NCBI GenBank assembly: GCA_944325695.1
Contig: CALVBA010000003.1
Coordinates: 20,908-84,907, forward strand
Length of the DNA stretch: 64,000 nt
From: an uncultured Anaeroplasmataceae bacterium
GTDB lineage: Bacteria; Bacillota_I; Bacilli_A; Acholeplasmatales; Anaeroplasmataceae
Direction: 5' to 3'
Below the pieces are notes generated by a model. The model saw nothing but the letters and a program-made list of their open reading frames with translations, was not told the DNA's origin and made no database searches. A program made the position numbers and the translations under genes. How positions within the stretch are numbered: the first letter of the stretch is position 1; every line of letters begins with the position of its first letter. Of the stretch, positions 26,352-35,782 are shown piece after piece.

Positions 26352-26430
26352 ATTAAAATAACACCTCTATTAAAAATTTATAAGATTATTATAGCATATT
26401 TTTTTTATAAATAATAGTATTTTTAAGTTT

Positions 26431-27912
26431 TTATTTAAAACTTCTTGTAGCATTGACAGCCTTTAACCATCTTGAATAAAGTTTTTCACACTTGTTTGAA
26501 TCAATAATCGGATAATATAGTTTGTCGGTTTGATTAATTTTCTTTAATTCATTTAAGTCTTTAAAAAACTTCGTATATAATCCTGCTAAAAAGCATGCGC
26601 CTAAAGCTGTCGTTTCAATTTGTTTTGGACGTTTTATCACCTTTTGCATGATATCAGCTTGAAATTGTAATAGAAAGTCATTAGCACTAGCTCCACCATC
26701 AACACTAATGGAAATATCATCAAAATTAGCCTCTTTTTTCATAACTTCTAAAACATCTTTACTTTGATATGCAATCCCTTGGAGAGTAGCTTTGATTAAA
26801 TGTTCTTGTGTAGTTTGTAGACTCATCCCAAAAATAGCTCCTCTAGCGTCATTTTCCCAGTATGGTGTCCCCATCCCAACGAAAGAAGGCACTAAAATCA
26901 CATCATCTTCACTAACTTTATAGGCTCTGTCAGATGTTTCCTTAGACGACTCAATTATTTTAATACCATCTTTTAACCAATTAACGGCAGCTCCTGCGAT
27001 AAAAACAGATCCTTCTAATGCATAGTTGACTTCATTATTGATTACATATCCAATTGTTGTTAAAAGTCCATGTTTGGAACGAATATTTTTATCTTTCATA
27101 TTCAAAAGCATAAAACAACCTGTTCCATAAGTATTTTTAATGTCACCTTCATTAAAAGCACAATGCCCAAAAAGAGAAGCTTGTTGGTCCCCAACTAAAG
27201 CACATACAGGAACTTTTTCTCCTAAAATTTCAACTTTCCCAAAATAATCAGATGTATTTAAAATTTCAGGTAAAATACTACGTTTAATATTAAAAATTTG
27301 CAAAAGTTCATCATCGTATGTATGCGTATTAATGTTGTATAATAATGTTCTTGAAGCATTAGTGTGATCAGTATAAAATGATTTTCCACTTGAAAGGCGA
27401 TATAAAAGATATGTATCAATTGTTCCAAACAAGATTTCATCATTTTGATATTTTTCATATACTTTTGGATTATTATCTAACATATAGCGAATTTTACTGG
27501 CACTAAAATAGGGATTGATATGTAATCCTGTTTTTGCAAAAATAACTTCCTCATATCCTTTTGCAATTAAATCATCACAAATACTTTTTGACTGTCTTGA
27601 TTGCCAACAAATTGCATCACAAACAGGCAGTCCTGTTTTCTTATCAAATAAAACTGCTGTTTCTCTCTGATTTGTTATCGCTAAACAATCGATTTCGCTT
27701 ACCTTTATCCCGCTATTATTAATTACATTACGAATACACTCTAAAACTGATTCATAAATTTCATTAGCATTATGTTCAACAAATCCGCTTTGTCTACGAA
27801 TTTGAGTAAATTCCATTTGATATTTTCCAACCGTATTTCCCTTTTTATCAAATAAAATGGCTCGTGATGATGTTGTTCCTTGATCAATTGTTAAAATATA
27901 TTTAGTTTGCAT
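26431..27912 (-). CDS. glpK: Glycerol kinase
   Basis: Phosphorylates glycerol with ATP. 493 residues of the FGGY family: N-terminal LTIDQGTTSSRAILFD, substrate region YTDHTNASRTLL, the phosphate loop NTYGTGCFMLLN, and the C-terminal SVDGGASANDFLLQFQADIM signature. The start overlaps the end of an upstream lipase-like gene by 11 nt, so the pair is translationally coupled. No glpF or glpD is in the window. Confidence 0.96.
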   Translation of the reverse strand: MQTKYILTIDQGTTSSRAILFDKKGNTVGKYQMEFTQIRRQSGFVEHNANEIYESVLECIRNVINNSGIKVSEIDCLAITNQRETAVLFDKKTGLPVCDAICWQSRQSKSICDDLIAKGYEEVIFAKTGLHINPYFSASKIRYMLDNNPKVYEKYQNDEILFGTIDTYLLYRLSSGKSFYTDHTNASRTLLYNINTHTYDDELLQIFNIKRSILPEILNTSDYFGKVEILGEKVPVCALVGDQQASLFGHCAFNEGDIKNTYGTGCFMLLNMKDKNIRSKHGLLTTIGYVINNEVNYALEGSVFIAGAAVNWLKDGIKIIESSKETSDRAYKVSEDDVILVPSFVGMGTPYWENDARGAIFGMSLQTTQEHLIKATLQGIAYQSKDVLEVMKKEANFDDISISVDGGASANDFLLQFQADIMQKVIKRPKQIETTALGACFLAGLYTKFFKDLNELKKINQTDKLYYPIIDSNKCEKLYSRWLKAVNATRSFK

Positions 27913-28711
27913 GTTCAGTTAACCATTCTAAAATATCATTATAAACTTGTTTTTTATCGATTTCATTTAATATTTCATGATACATTTCTTCATAAATAAT
28001 TATTTTCTTATCTTTTGATCCAACATGTTCATATAAATATTGGCTTGACTCTTTTGGAACAATTTGATCATCTGATCCATGTAAATATAAAATTGGAACT
28101 GTCAGATTCGTGATATTTTTTTGTAAATATTTTATCCCATTTATAAAAACTTCTCCAAACAACTGAAGTTTATTTGTTTTACAAATCAATGGATCTGAAA
28201 TATAATTTTGTACAACTTCTTCATCATGAGTTAAACATTTTGCAAGATTATTTTTAATGTTAATATTTTTAAATAACTTGTATGGTAAAAATTTTAACAA
28301 TTTAACTTGTTTTAAAAAGATACCAACTGCACCACTGCTAACTATTCCATCGACATCATTATATTTTGCACCATAAGCGTTAACGATAAATCCCCCTAGA
28401 CTATGTCCAATTAAAAAAACACGTGAAAAGTTTTTTCCATAATGCATTTTAATTGCATGTACATCATCTAAGAAGTCATTAAAATTCTCACAGTCTCCTT
28501 TTTTTCCGCCACTTCGAGCATTTCCTCGATTATCAAAAGTAATAACACTAAAACCGTTTTGATTTAATAAACGGCTAATATTTTGATAACGTGATCCATG
28601 TTCTGATAATCCATGTACTATAATACATAAATTAGAACTATTTTCGACAAATGATTTTTCAATGTGTAATCGCGTATTATCAAATGAGATAAATTCTTCT
28701 ACTTCAATCAT
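27902..28711 (-). CDS. Alpha/beta hydrolase, monoacylglycerol lipase-like
   Basis: 269 residues of the lysophospholipase / monoglyceride lipase group: oxyanion strand IVHGLSEHGSRY, nucleophile Ser104 in GHSLGG, acid residue in LHGSDDQIVP and catalytic His in MYHEILNE. It is cytoplasmic (no signal). AGGAGG precedes the ATG. The overlap with glpK suggests that glycerol released from monoacylglycerols is phosphorylated directly. That link is inference from the operon. Confidence 0.88.
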   Translation of the reverse strand: MIEVEEFISFDNTRLHIEKSFVENSSNLCIIVHGLSEHGSRYQNISRLLNQNGFSVITFDNRGNARSGGKKGDCENFNDFLDDVHAIKMHYGKNFSRVFLIGHSLGGFIVNAYGAKYNDVDGIVSSGAVGIFLKQVKLLKFLPYKLFKNINIKNNLAKCLTHDEEVVQNYISDPLICKTNKLQLFGEVFINGIKYLQKNITNLTVPILYLHGSDDQIVPKESSQYLYEHVGSKDKKIIIYEEMYHEILNEIDKKQVYNDILEWLTEHAN

Positions 28712-28721
28712 TTTTATCCTC

Positions 28722-29393
28722 CTATCTATTATTTAAGAAATTAACTAATTTATTGGCACCTTTTTCATTACCTAAAACAAAAATTAAATCATTTGCTTGA
28801 ACTAAATCTGTTGGTCTTGGTGTAAACATTTTTCCATCACGTTTAATTAATAAAATGTTAATCCCAAATTTTTTAGTTGCATCTAAATCAATTAGATTAA
28901 TGGCTTGCATCGTTTCAGGAATCATTATTTCATAAACCGAATAATTATCTGTTAATTTAAAATAATCAACAAAGTTTGTCGCCGCAATTTTCGTTGCAAG
29001 ACGTTCACTAGCAATCTTTAAAGGCGATATAACTGTTGTTGCACCAATTTTCTTTAAAGTATCTTCATATAAATTATCATCTAGTCTAACCGTTATTTCT
29101 TTAATACCTAAATTTTTTAATAAGATTGTAGCCACAATAGAAGACACTAAAGTATTTTCCTCATTTTGCCCCATTGCTACAACAGCATGTTCAACATTTT
29201 TAATTCCAACCTCTTTTAAAGCTGCTTCATTTGTACAATCACAAATAAAAGCATGATTTGTATATTGTGCCGCTTTAACGACATTTTTTTCATTGACGTC
29301 TAATGCAATAACATCAACATTTAATTCTGATAAACTTTTAACTAATTCCAACCCAAAACGTCCTAATCCAATAACTGCGATCGTTTTTCTCAT
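28722..29393 (-). CDS. ktrA: Potassium uptake regulatory subunit (KtrA / TrkA)
   Basis: 223 residues with an N-terminal RCK domain with Rossmann motif VIGLGRFGLELVKSL, acidic residue in VIALDVNE for nucleotide binding, and a C-terminal TrkA_C domain (about 140-220) that in relatives binds c-di-AMP. Single RCK pair, as in KtrA. It gates the TrkH-like pore encoded immediately upstream (gap about 9 nt). ATG 29393 is chosen because TAGGTG precedes it. Confidence 0.92.
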   Translation of the reverse strand: MRKTIAVIGLGRFGLELVKSLSELNVDVIALDVNEKNVVKAAQYTNHAFICDCTNEAALKEVGIKNVEHAVVAMGQNEENTLVSSIVATILLKNLGIKEITVRLDDNLYEDTLKKIGATTVISPLKIASERLATKIAATNFVDYFKLTDNYSVYEIMIPETMQAINLIDLDATKKFGINILLIKRDGKMFTPRPTDLVQANDLIFVLGNEKGANKLVNFLNNR

Positions 29394-29402
29394 TTTATTC
29401 AC

Positions 29403-30722
29403 CTATCCAATAATAATTTTTTCTTCAATATAGTCTAATTGATCTTCTGTAACTGTAATAGCCCAATTTTTCTTCCATAATCCTATTATAGTAAGTGGTC
29501 CTAACCGTCCTAAAAACATCAAAAAACATAGTAAAATTTTCGATAATGGACATAATATCGGTGTAATCCCAACTGAAAGTCCAACAGTTGCAATCGCACT
29601 TACAGTTTCAAATAACATGTTTTCTACTGTTATTCCTAGAGAATTATTTTTTTCTAACATTAAAATAATTAGTGTCACAGCAAGTGCACTCATGAAAGCT
29701 AAAACTGTTAATGTAAAAGCTTTTAATTTCGTTTCCTCACTAATTTTTCGATTGTATACGATTGTTTTTTTACCTTTAGCAAATGATGTAATAGATTTTA
29801 TCATTGTATAAAAAGTTGTTGTTTTAATTCCTCCACCTGTCGAACAAGGTGATGCTCCAATAAACATCAATAAAATCATAATTAGAATAGTTGATGAATG
29901 AACAGAAGCATAGCTTATCGTTGAAAAACCAGCTGTACGTGCTGTTACACTTTGAAAATAAGCCTGTAACCATGTAATATTATCACCTTCACTTAACTTT
30001 AAAAAAAGTGTTCCAGTAATAATTAGTCCAATAGTCATCTTAATTACTATTTTAGAATGAATCGATAATTTCGTAAAACTTCTATGTTCTATAACATCTC
30101 TAATTACGACAAATCCAATTCCTCCTAAAATAATCAACGATGTTGTTGTAATATTTAATAAAACATTATCAGAATAAGTAATCAAACTAGTTGACCCTAA
30201 AATATCAAAACCAGCGTTATTAAAACTTGAAACACTATGAAAAATACTTATTCCTAATGCTTTAAAAAAATCAAAGTCTTGAATAAAAACCATAAAGTTA
30301 AATACACAACCAATAGCTTCAATTATTAAAGTTGTAAAAACAATTGATTTAACTAATTTGATTAATTCTGTAGCTTTGTTTTGGTTTAAAGCTTCTTTAA
30401 TTAAATATCGTTCGCTTAAACCAATTTTAGCACCGATGATTGTTAAGACAAATACTCCGATCGTTACAAATCCTAATCCACCGATTTGTACTAATAAACA
30501 TAAAATGATTTTCCCAAAAACACTAAGTGTTTCTCCTATATTAGGAATCGGTACTAATCCAGTTACACAAACAGCTGATGTTGCTAAGAATAAAGAATCA
30601 ACCCAACGTAAATATTGTCCATCATTAACAGCAAAAGGCAGTTTCAAAAGCAACATTCCAATTAAAATAATTAATGCAAAACTTAAAACAATTACCACAA
30701 GCGGTGGTATTCTCTTTTTCAT
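29403..30722 (-). CDS. ktrB: Potassium uptake pore subunit (KtrB / TrkH)
   Basis: 439 residues with about ten helices and the four pore-loop selectivity segments of the family (TSAVCVTGLVP, SSFNNAGFDILG, TARTAGFST and VSAIATVGLSVG). Short length without the extra Trk helices supports the KtrB type. CGGAGG precedes ATG 30722. Co-transcribed with ktrA downstream and possibly with the membrane protein gene upstream (21 nt). Confidence 0.92.
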   Translation of the reverse strand: MKKRIPPLVVIVLSFALIILIGMLLLKLPFAVNDGQYLRWVDSLFLATSAVCVTGLVPIPNIGETLSVFGKIILCLLVQIGGLGFVTIGVFVLTIIGAKIGLSERYLIKEALNQNKATELIKLVKSIVFTTLIIEAIGCVFNFMVFIQDFDFFKALGISIFHSVSSFNNAGFDILGSTSLITYSDNVLLNITTTSLIILGGIGFVVIRDVIEHRSFTKLSIHSKIVIKMTIGLIITGTLFLKLSEGDNITWLQAYFQSVTARTAGFSTISYASVHSSTILIMILLMFIGASPCSTGGGIKTTTFYTMIKSITSFAKGKKTIVYNRKISEETKLKAFTLTVLAFMSALAVTLIILMLEKNNSLGITVENMLFETVSAIATVGLSVGITPILCPLSKILLCFLMFLGRLGPLTIIGLWKKNWAITVTEDQLDYIEEKIIIG

Positions 30723-30743
30723 AATAATCCTCCGCAATAAAAA

Positions 30744-32075
30744 CTACTTTCCTAAAACAGCATAACTGATATTTTCATATTTATCGATAAATTCTTTTGG
30801 CTCATAACGTTTTCCGCCATAAATAACACTTTGAGGATAGTAATATCCGTATTGTGTTTTAATTATAATATTTCCTCCAAATAAACTTTGAATTCCACCA
30901 TTTGGAACATATTGCATTGTAACAGGACCAACATATTTTTGAAGTCCTTCTAAAATCAAAGAATGTCCTTGGAATGTTGTTTTATAATATTTTTTAGTTA
31001 TATCGATATCTAAATCAAAATTAATTTTTTCAGCATCAAGCATCATCTCTAAATACAATTGTAATACCTCTTTCTCTATATTTTTCATTTTAAGAACTTT
31101 TTTTGTATATTCATCTTTTCTATTTTCGCTTAAAATGCGATCATTTTTAATAAAACGATTAAATAAATACGATAATTTAAGATAATCAGGAATACTAATT
31201 TGTTCAATAGCATTTTTCAATCTTGGTGTAAACTGTCCATAAATATTAAATGCTTCTTGGGGATTATCTTTAATAAAACCTAAAAAGCTTACATATTCAA
31301 CACATACATAATTATAATCTTTTTGAATTAATAAAGATCGATTTTGATATAAATATCTAATTATTTTTTCTGCAACATCTAATTTATTATTTACTAAGGC
31401 TACTTGATACATTGTTTTTAAGTATTCATAAGAATAAAAATTAATAGGAAGTTTTTCAAACTGTGCATCAATATTCTTATAAGATCCGTTTTTAATAATC
31501 ACTAATTTTAAAACTGTTTTTTTTGTAATAATTTCAGGATTATTTTTAATTAAATGATATTTTGTTAAATCACTATTATATTGTGTATCAATAGGATAAA
31601 GATTTAATATTAAAAAATATGTCGCATAAAATAAAATACTTCCTAAAAAAGCAAATAAATATGGATTAATATTTAAAAACATTAATATTAATATCCCGAT
31701 AAATAAAATAAAATTGATTAATATGGGTAAAAAATGAATTAAAAAAACTTTATCATTTTGCAAGCTAATTCCTGTTTCAATTAAAGAAAATCCTTTAAAT
31801 TGACATAGTTTATATCTATTATTATCCATATATAAGCATATATTACCTATTTTTAAATATGAAACTTTATTTTTAGAAATTAAAACAGCTATTATTTTAA
31901 TAAGTTCATTAAATATAACAAAAATAAATCCCCATAAAATAATAAATAAAATAAATAATGCTACTCCTAAAAAGTTAGTTTTGGTAAATAGATAATCACC
32001 AATTACAAAAAGCATTAATCCTAAAACAAACGCAATAATTGTATCTTTATATTTTTTCAAATTTAAAACCTCCAT
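30744..32075 (-). CDS. Membrane protein resembling an M50 protease without its histidines
   Basis: 443 residues. Helices at about 10-30, 35-65, 110-135 and 140-160 are followed by a soluble helical domain (about 190-400) that looks repeat-like. The N-terminal part follows the plan of M50 metalloprotease-like membrane proteins, including the segment after the active site (KIGNICLYMDNNRYKLCQFKGFSL). Where HExxH is expected there is NELIK (56-60), although Asp168 in NSDL matches the third ligand region. It is therefore probably a non-catalytic relative. The resemblance is by eye and tentative. Located just upstream of ktrB. Confidence 0.5.
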   Translation of the reverse strand: MEVLNLKKYKDTIIAFVLGLMLFVIGDYLFTKTNFLGVALFILFIILWGFIFVIFNELIKIIAVLISKNKVSYLKIGNICLYMDNNRYKLCQFKGFSLIETGISLQNDKVFLIHFLPILINFILFIGILILMFLNINPYLFAFLGSILFYATYFLILNLYPIDTQYNSDLTKYHLIKNNPEIITKKTVLKLVIIKNGSYKNIDAQFEKLPINFYSYEYLKTMYQVALVNNKLDVAEKIIRYLYQNRSLLIQKDYNYVCVEYVSFLGFIKDNPQEAFNIYGQFTPRLKNAIEQISIPDYLKLSYLFNRFIKNDRILSENRKDEYTKKVLKMKNIEKEVLQLYLEMMLDAEKINFDLDIDITKKYYKTTFQGHSLILEGLQKYVGPVTMQYVPNGGIQSLFGGNIIIKTQYGYYYPQSVIYGGKRYEPKEFIDKYENISYAVLGK

Positions 32076-32198
32076 AATAATCTTCGTTAATTATAACATA
32101 TCAATATATGAAATGCAAAAATATAAACAAAATAACTAAAGTAATTTATTTTACACAAAATTGAATTTTAAACTTTATATCTTTACGCTTTATCAATA

Positions 32199-32226
32199 AG
32201 AAAAAGGACATTTTTATGTCCTTTAT
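32199..32226 (-). terminator. Terminator of the GH4 gene
   Basis: An AAAGGACAT / ATGTCCTTT hairpin with a U-tract on the minus strand, 12 nt past the stop. Confidence 0.8.
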
Positions 32227-32237
32227 TTTAAGTTTAA

Positions 32238-33638
32238 TTATTTTTTAAAAAAATGATCTAAGTCAAAGAAATCCTTTAAATATTCATATGTATTATAACA
32301 CATTTCTTTAAATAAATTATATCCATTGTCATATGATAATCCTTCACATAAAGGTTGATTTAAAAAGGCTTCTAAAATCATTTTTAAATCACGTTTTTTA
32401 ATTCCTTCATATGTTAAATCAATATTAACTAAATTACGATAAACCATATTTTTTACAGCTAATGGTAATGGTTTAGCAGTTACCGGTTTTACACAATCAT
32501 TAGAAAAAACACAATTTGTTTCAACAATTGAACCTAAAGGCATATCTGGCATTTGTCCTAAATTAGGCATATTAACATTTGAAACAATTGTTTTATATCC
32601 TAAAATTGCCTTCATTAACTCAACAGCTTCTTCACTTGATTTAACTAATTCAACCTCTTTTTTACCACTTGCTAAATCAATTGACTCCAAAATACGTTCT
32701 TCTTGTTGTTTTATACGAAAATCAACTGTTGTTAGTTTGTATGCCCATTTTTCTGCATCCTCTGGATTTTTTAAATACCATGAGTTATTCATAAACTCAA
32801 CTAAATGACGATCCCCCGCCGCTGCTAAAGCGCCAAAACGGCGATATGTATCCATTTTTACTTTATTACCGTAAGCAAAGCAGTCTTCTTTAAAAGCAAA
32901 ACGTGAAGCTCCTATTTGTTCATAATATCCTTCATCAAAATATTTTTCTGCAAATTTATCAATTAATTGTAGAATATCAATATCTTTATACTTTGCTTCT
33001 GTAATCCATGTAAAATGATTTACTCCTGATGCATCAGTATAAATTTCATGACGGTCAGGACGTTTAATGTTTAGAATATCACTTAAAACTAAACATAAAA
33101 ACTCTTGAGCATGAAATACCTCATGACAACATCCAAATGCTTTAATTTCAGGAAAAACATCATATAATGTCTTAGTACAAATAGACATTGGATTTGTAAA
33201 GTTAATAACCCATGCATTCGGACATATTTGTTTAATCTTAAGCGCAAACTCCTCATAAATAGGTACCGTACGCATCGCTCTTAAAATTCCACCTGGTCCA
33301 ACTGTATCCCCAACAGCCTGATAAATACCATATTTTTCAGGAGCATGAACATCACTATACATTTCTTTAAATGTTGCCGGTAAAATCGAAATAACAACAA
33401 ACGTAGCATTTTTTAATGCTTCATCAATTGTATCATAAACTTTATAATCCCATTTAGAAATACAATCTTTTGATTCATTTATTTTCTTCCCTATTTGTTG
33501 ATTTCTTATAGCTGCTTCTTTATCAATATCATATAACGCTATTTCTCCAGATAAATCTGGAGTTAACGCCAAATCATTCATAAATACGCGTGCCCATTGT
33601 TTAGAACCTCCACCGATATAAGCAATTTTTATATTCAT
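32238..33638 (-). CDS. Glycoside hydrolase family 4
   Basis: An NAD+- and metal-dependent glycosidase. 466 residues with the N-terminal IAYIGGGSKQWARV nucleotide motif, the central NFTNPMSICT, and the metal-binding cysteine/histidine region GCCHEVFH. GH4 covers alpha-glucosidases, alpha-galactosidases, phospho-glucosidases and alpha-galacturonidases. No phosphotransferase genes are adjacent, which argues mildly against a phosphosugar substrate. Single gene with its own terminator. A link to the pectinesterase at 15 kb is possible but unproven. Confidence 0.92.
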   Translation of the reverse strand: MNIKIAYIGGGSKQWARVFMNDLALTPDLSGEIALYDIDKEAAIRNQQIGKKINESKDCISKWDYKVYDTIDEALKNATFVVISILPATFKEMYSDVHAPEKYGIYQAVGDTVGPGGILRAMRTVPIYEEFALKIKQICPNAWVINFTNPMSICTKTLYDVFPEIKAFGCCHEVFHAQEFLCLVLSDILNIKRPDRHEIYTDASGVNHFTWITEAKYKDIDILQLIDKFAEKYFDEGYYEQIGASRFAFKEDCFAYGNKVKMDTYRRFGALAAAGDRHLVEFMNNSWYLKNPEDAEKWAYKLTTVDFRIKQQEERILESIDLASGKKEVELVKSSEEAVELMKAILGYKTIVSNVNMPNLGQMPDMPLGSIVETNCVFSNDCVKPVTAKPLPLAVKNMVYRNLVNIDLTYEGIKKRDLKMILEAFLNQPLCEGLSYDNGYNLFKEMCYNTYEYLKDFFDLDHFFKK

Positions 33639-33737
33639 TTTACAATCCTCCTATTTACTATATAATATATAATATCATAAAAAAGCAAAACGTTTTCATT
33701 CCAATTTATAATATTAATAATGATATTTATGAATTAT

Positions 33738-33763
33738 AAAAAAACACAGCAAAAGCTGTGTTA
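33738..33763 (-). terminator. Terminator of the MATE - YybS - AI-2E transporter gene set
   Basis: An AACACAGC / GCTGTGTT hairpin with a U-tract, four nt past the stop at 33767. Confidence 0.8.
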
Positions 33764-33766
33764 AAA

Positions 33767-34882
33767 CTATTCTGTTTTTATAACTTCTTCTAATTTTTGA
33801 TCTATTTTAATATTTTTTAGCCGTTCTTCTTTAAAATATTCAAAAATAACTTTAATAATTCCGCACAACGGAATTGCCAATATAATCCCCCAAATACCTA
33901 ATATTTCTCCAAAAAATAACATCGAAAGTAAAATTAATAATGCATTAATATGCATTTCCTTTCCAATTAAGACTGGCACAATAATATTGTTTTGTAACCA
34001 TTGACCAATCGCATTAACAATAAAAATAACAACTGGCATCCAAATACCAAAAAATAAAGTATCTTTAATTATCAAAGAATATAACATTGGAACGACGATT
34101 CCAAAAAATGGTCCAACATATGGTATTAAATCTAAAACAGTTAAGATTAGCGAAAATAACAAGGCATATTTTTGTAAACCAATTAAACTAAATGCTACAC
34201 TGAAGTAAATAAAAATGAAGAGCATTGAAATTAATTTACCTCTAAAATATGAGTGTACTACCGTATTACTTCTTTTTCCAATTACGTATAAATGAGTCCT
34301 AAATTTTGTAGGAACAACGCTAATAACACCTTTAGCAATTTTACTACGATCAGATAAAAAGAAAAATAAAAATACAGGAATTAATACAATATTAATTACT
34401 AATCCGGAAATAAAAGAAATTACATTAATGGTAATAGAAATAGCATCGATAATAATTGGTTGCATTTGTTCAAAATTAAAATACTTTTGTAATATTTCAA
34501 TTAAATCACTTGTTTTAAGATATTCGATTATCGAATTAATAATGGTTTCTAAATCTTCAGCGATAAACATGACAATTTGAGTATAGATAAAGTTAAAGAA
34601 AAAATAAAAAAATAACCCGAGAAAAACTACCAAAACAAGCATCGTTAATAAAACACATAACCATTTTCGTTTGATTTTAAATTTATCTTTAAAAATATTT
34701 AAAACCGGTTCTAATAAATAACTGATAAATAATGCAATTAAAAGTGGTGTAAATACATTATTAAAAGCTTTAATAAAAGTATCGATTTGTTTTCCAAAAG
34801 TTAATTGTAATAAAAAGATTGTTAGTAAACTTAAAACAATTACACCTAAAATTCGCATCGTTTTTTTGATATCAATATTCAT
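33767..34882 (-). CDS. AI-2E family transporter
   Basis: 371 residues with about eight helices. Family regions visible are LLIALFISYLLEPVL near the N terminus, the DLIPYVGPFFG motif and the C-terminal GEILGIWGIILAIPLCGIIK. Family members range from AI-2 exporters to Na+/H+ antiporters, so the substrate is not predictable. It follows the YybS-like gene with a 12-nt gap. Confidence 0.9.
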   Translation of the reverse strand: MNIDIKKTMRILGVIVLSLLTIFLLQLTFGKQIDTFIKAFNNVFTPLLIALFISYLLEPVLNIFKDKFKIKRKWLCVLLTMLVLVVFLGLFFYFFFNFIYTQIVMFIAEDLETIINSIIEYLKTSDLIEILQKYFNFEQMQPIIIDAISITINVISFISGLVINIVLIPVFLFFFLSDRSKIAKGVISVVPTKFRTHLYVIGKRSNTVVHSYFRGKLISMLFIFIYFSVAFSLIGLQKYALLFSLILTVLDLIPYVGPFFGIVVPMLYSLIIKDTLFFGIWMPVVIFIVNAIGQWLQNNIIVPVLIGKEMHINALLILLSMLFFGEILGIWGIILAIPLCGIIKVIFEYFKEERLKNIKIDQKLEEVIKTE

Positions 34883-34894
34883 TATTTACCCCTC

Positions 34895-35782
34895 CTAAAT
34901 AATAATATAATAATATTTCTTATGTTTAATTATATTTAAAATATTGCCAATTATTATCGCAAGTGGCAATAATATAATAACTAGTAAACTTATTATACCA
35001 CGTAACAGTTTATTATTAAAGTAATTACTAATAATTATATTTACTTGCAATAAAATGTATAACGATAAAAAACTTAATGTCATAATAGTTATAGAACTTA
35101 AAAAATGTGATATAAATGTCGAGAAATTATTTAAAAATAACACTAAAACTAATAATAATAAATACGATAATGATATCCAAAAATTAAATGATATTGTTGT
35201 TATTTGTCGTTTAAAATCAAAGATATTTAATCGATTAGCTAGAATTTTAAATAAACTTATTATTAAAATAATCTTCAAAAACGAATATAAAAATAAAACT
35301 GAAGGTATAGCGTTATATAAATTTTTTTGAATCTTATCAAAATTTAAATTAAAAATAATAGAAAGATTTAAAGCAATTTGGTCTAATTCACTTAAAAAAT
35401 CAATCCCAAGCAAATTTCCAAATCCAAAAGTTACAATAATATCTAAAAGAAGTGATATCCAAAATAATATAATTGTTATTTTTTTAAAGTTTTGATTATT
35501 TTTAAAAAGTATTCCCAAAATAAATCCTATTATCAAGTGTGGTAAGATTAAAAAAGTCGCACTAATTATATTTAACAATATAACAGCTAAAATATAGTTT
35601 ACACAAATAATAACAATCCCATCTTTAAAGTGATAGTTAAGGGTGTATAATGCGATAACAGGTGAAATAAAAATTAGTAAAATACTATCTGAAGTTGTTA
35701 ATGGACCTTTAAAAAGAATTAAAAAACAACCTATTATAGCACTTATCATTGCTCCATATGTTAAATTTTTACTTTTATACAT
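34895..35782 (-). CDS. YybS-like membrane protein (DUF2232)
   Basis: 295 residues, almost entirely hydrophobic with about eight helices. The N-terminal LTYGAMISAIIGCFLILF and LPHLIIGFILGILFKN resemble YybS / DUF2232 proteins, whose role is unknown. Its start overlaps the stop of the MATE gene by 8 nt. Confidence 0.65.
   Translation of the reverse strand: MYKSKNLTYGAMISAIIGCFLILFKGPLTTSDSILLIFISPVIALYTLNYHFKDGIVIICVNYILAVILLNIISATFLILPHLIIGFILGILFKNNQNFKKITIILFWISLLLDIIVTFGFGNLLGIDFLSELDQIALNLSIIFNLNFDKIQKNLYNAIPSVLFLYSFLKIILIISLFKILANRLNIFDFKRQITTISFNFWISLSYLLLLVLVLFLNNFSTFISHFLSSITIMTLSFLSLYILLQVNIIISNYFNNKLLRGIISLLVIILLPLAIIIGNILNIIKHKKYYYIII

Noticed and set aside
28722..30722. c-di-AMP riboswitch upstream of ktrAB
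   Set aside because: Only 21 nt separate ktrB from the preceding gene and nothing structured lies there; the leader before that gene (32076-32198) shows no recognisable ydaO-type core.
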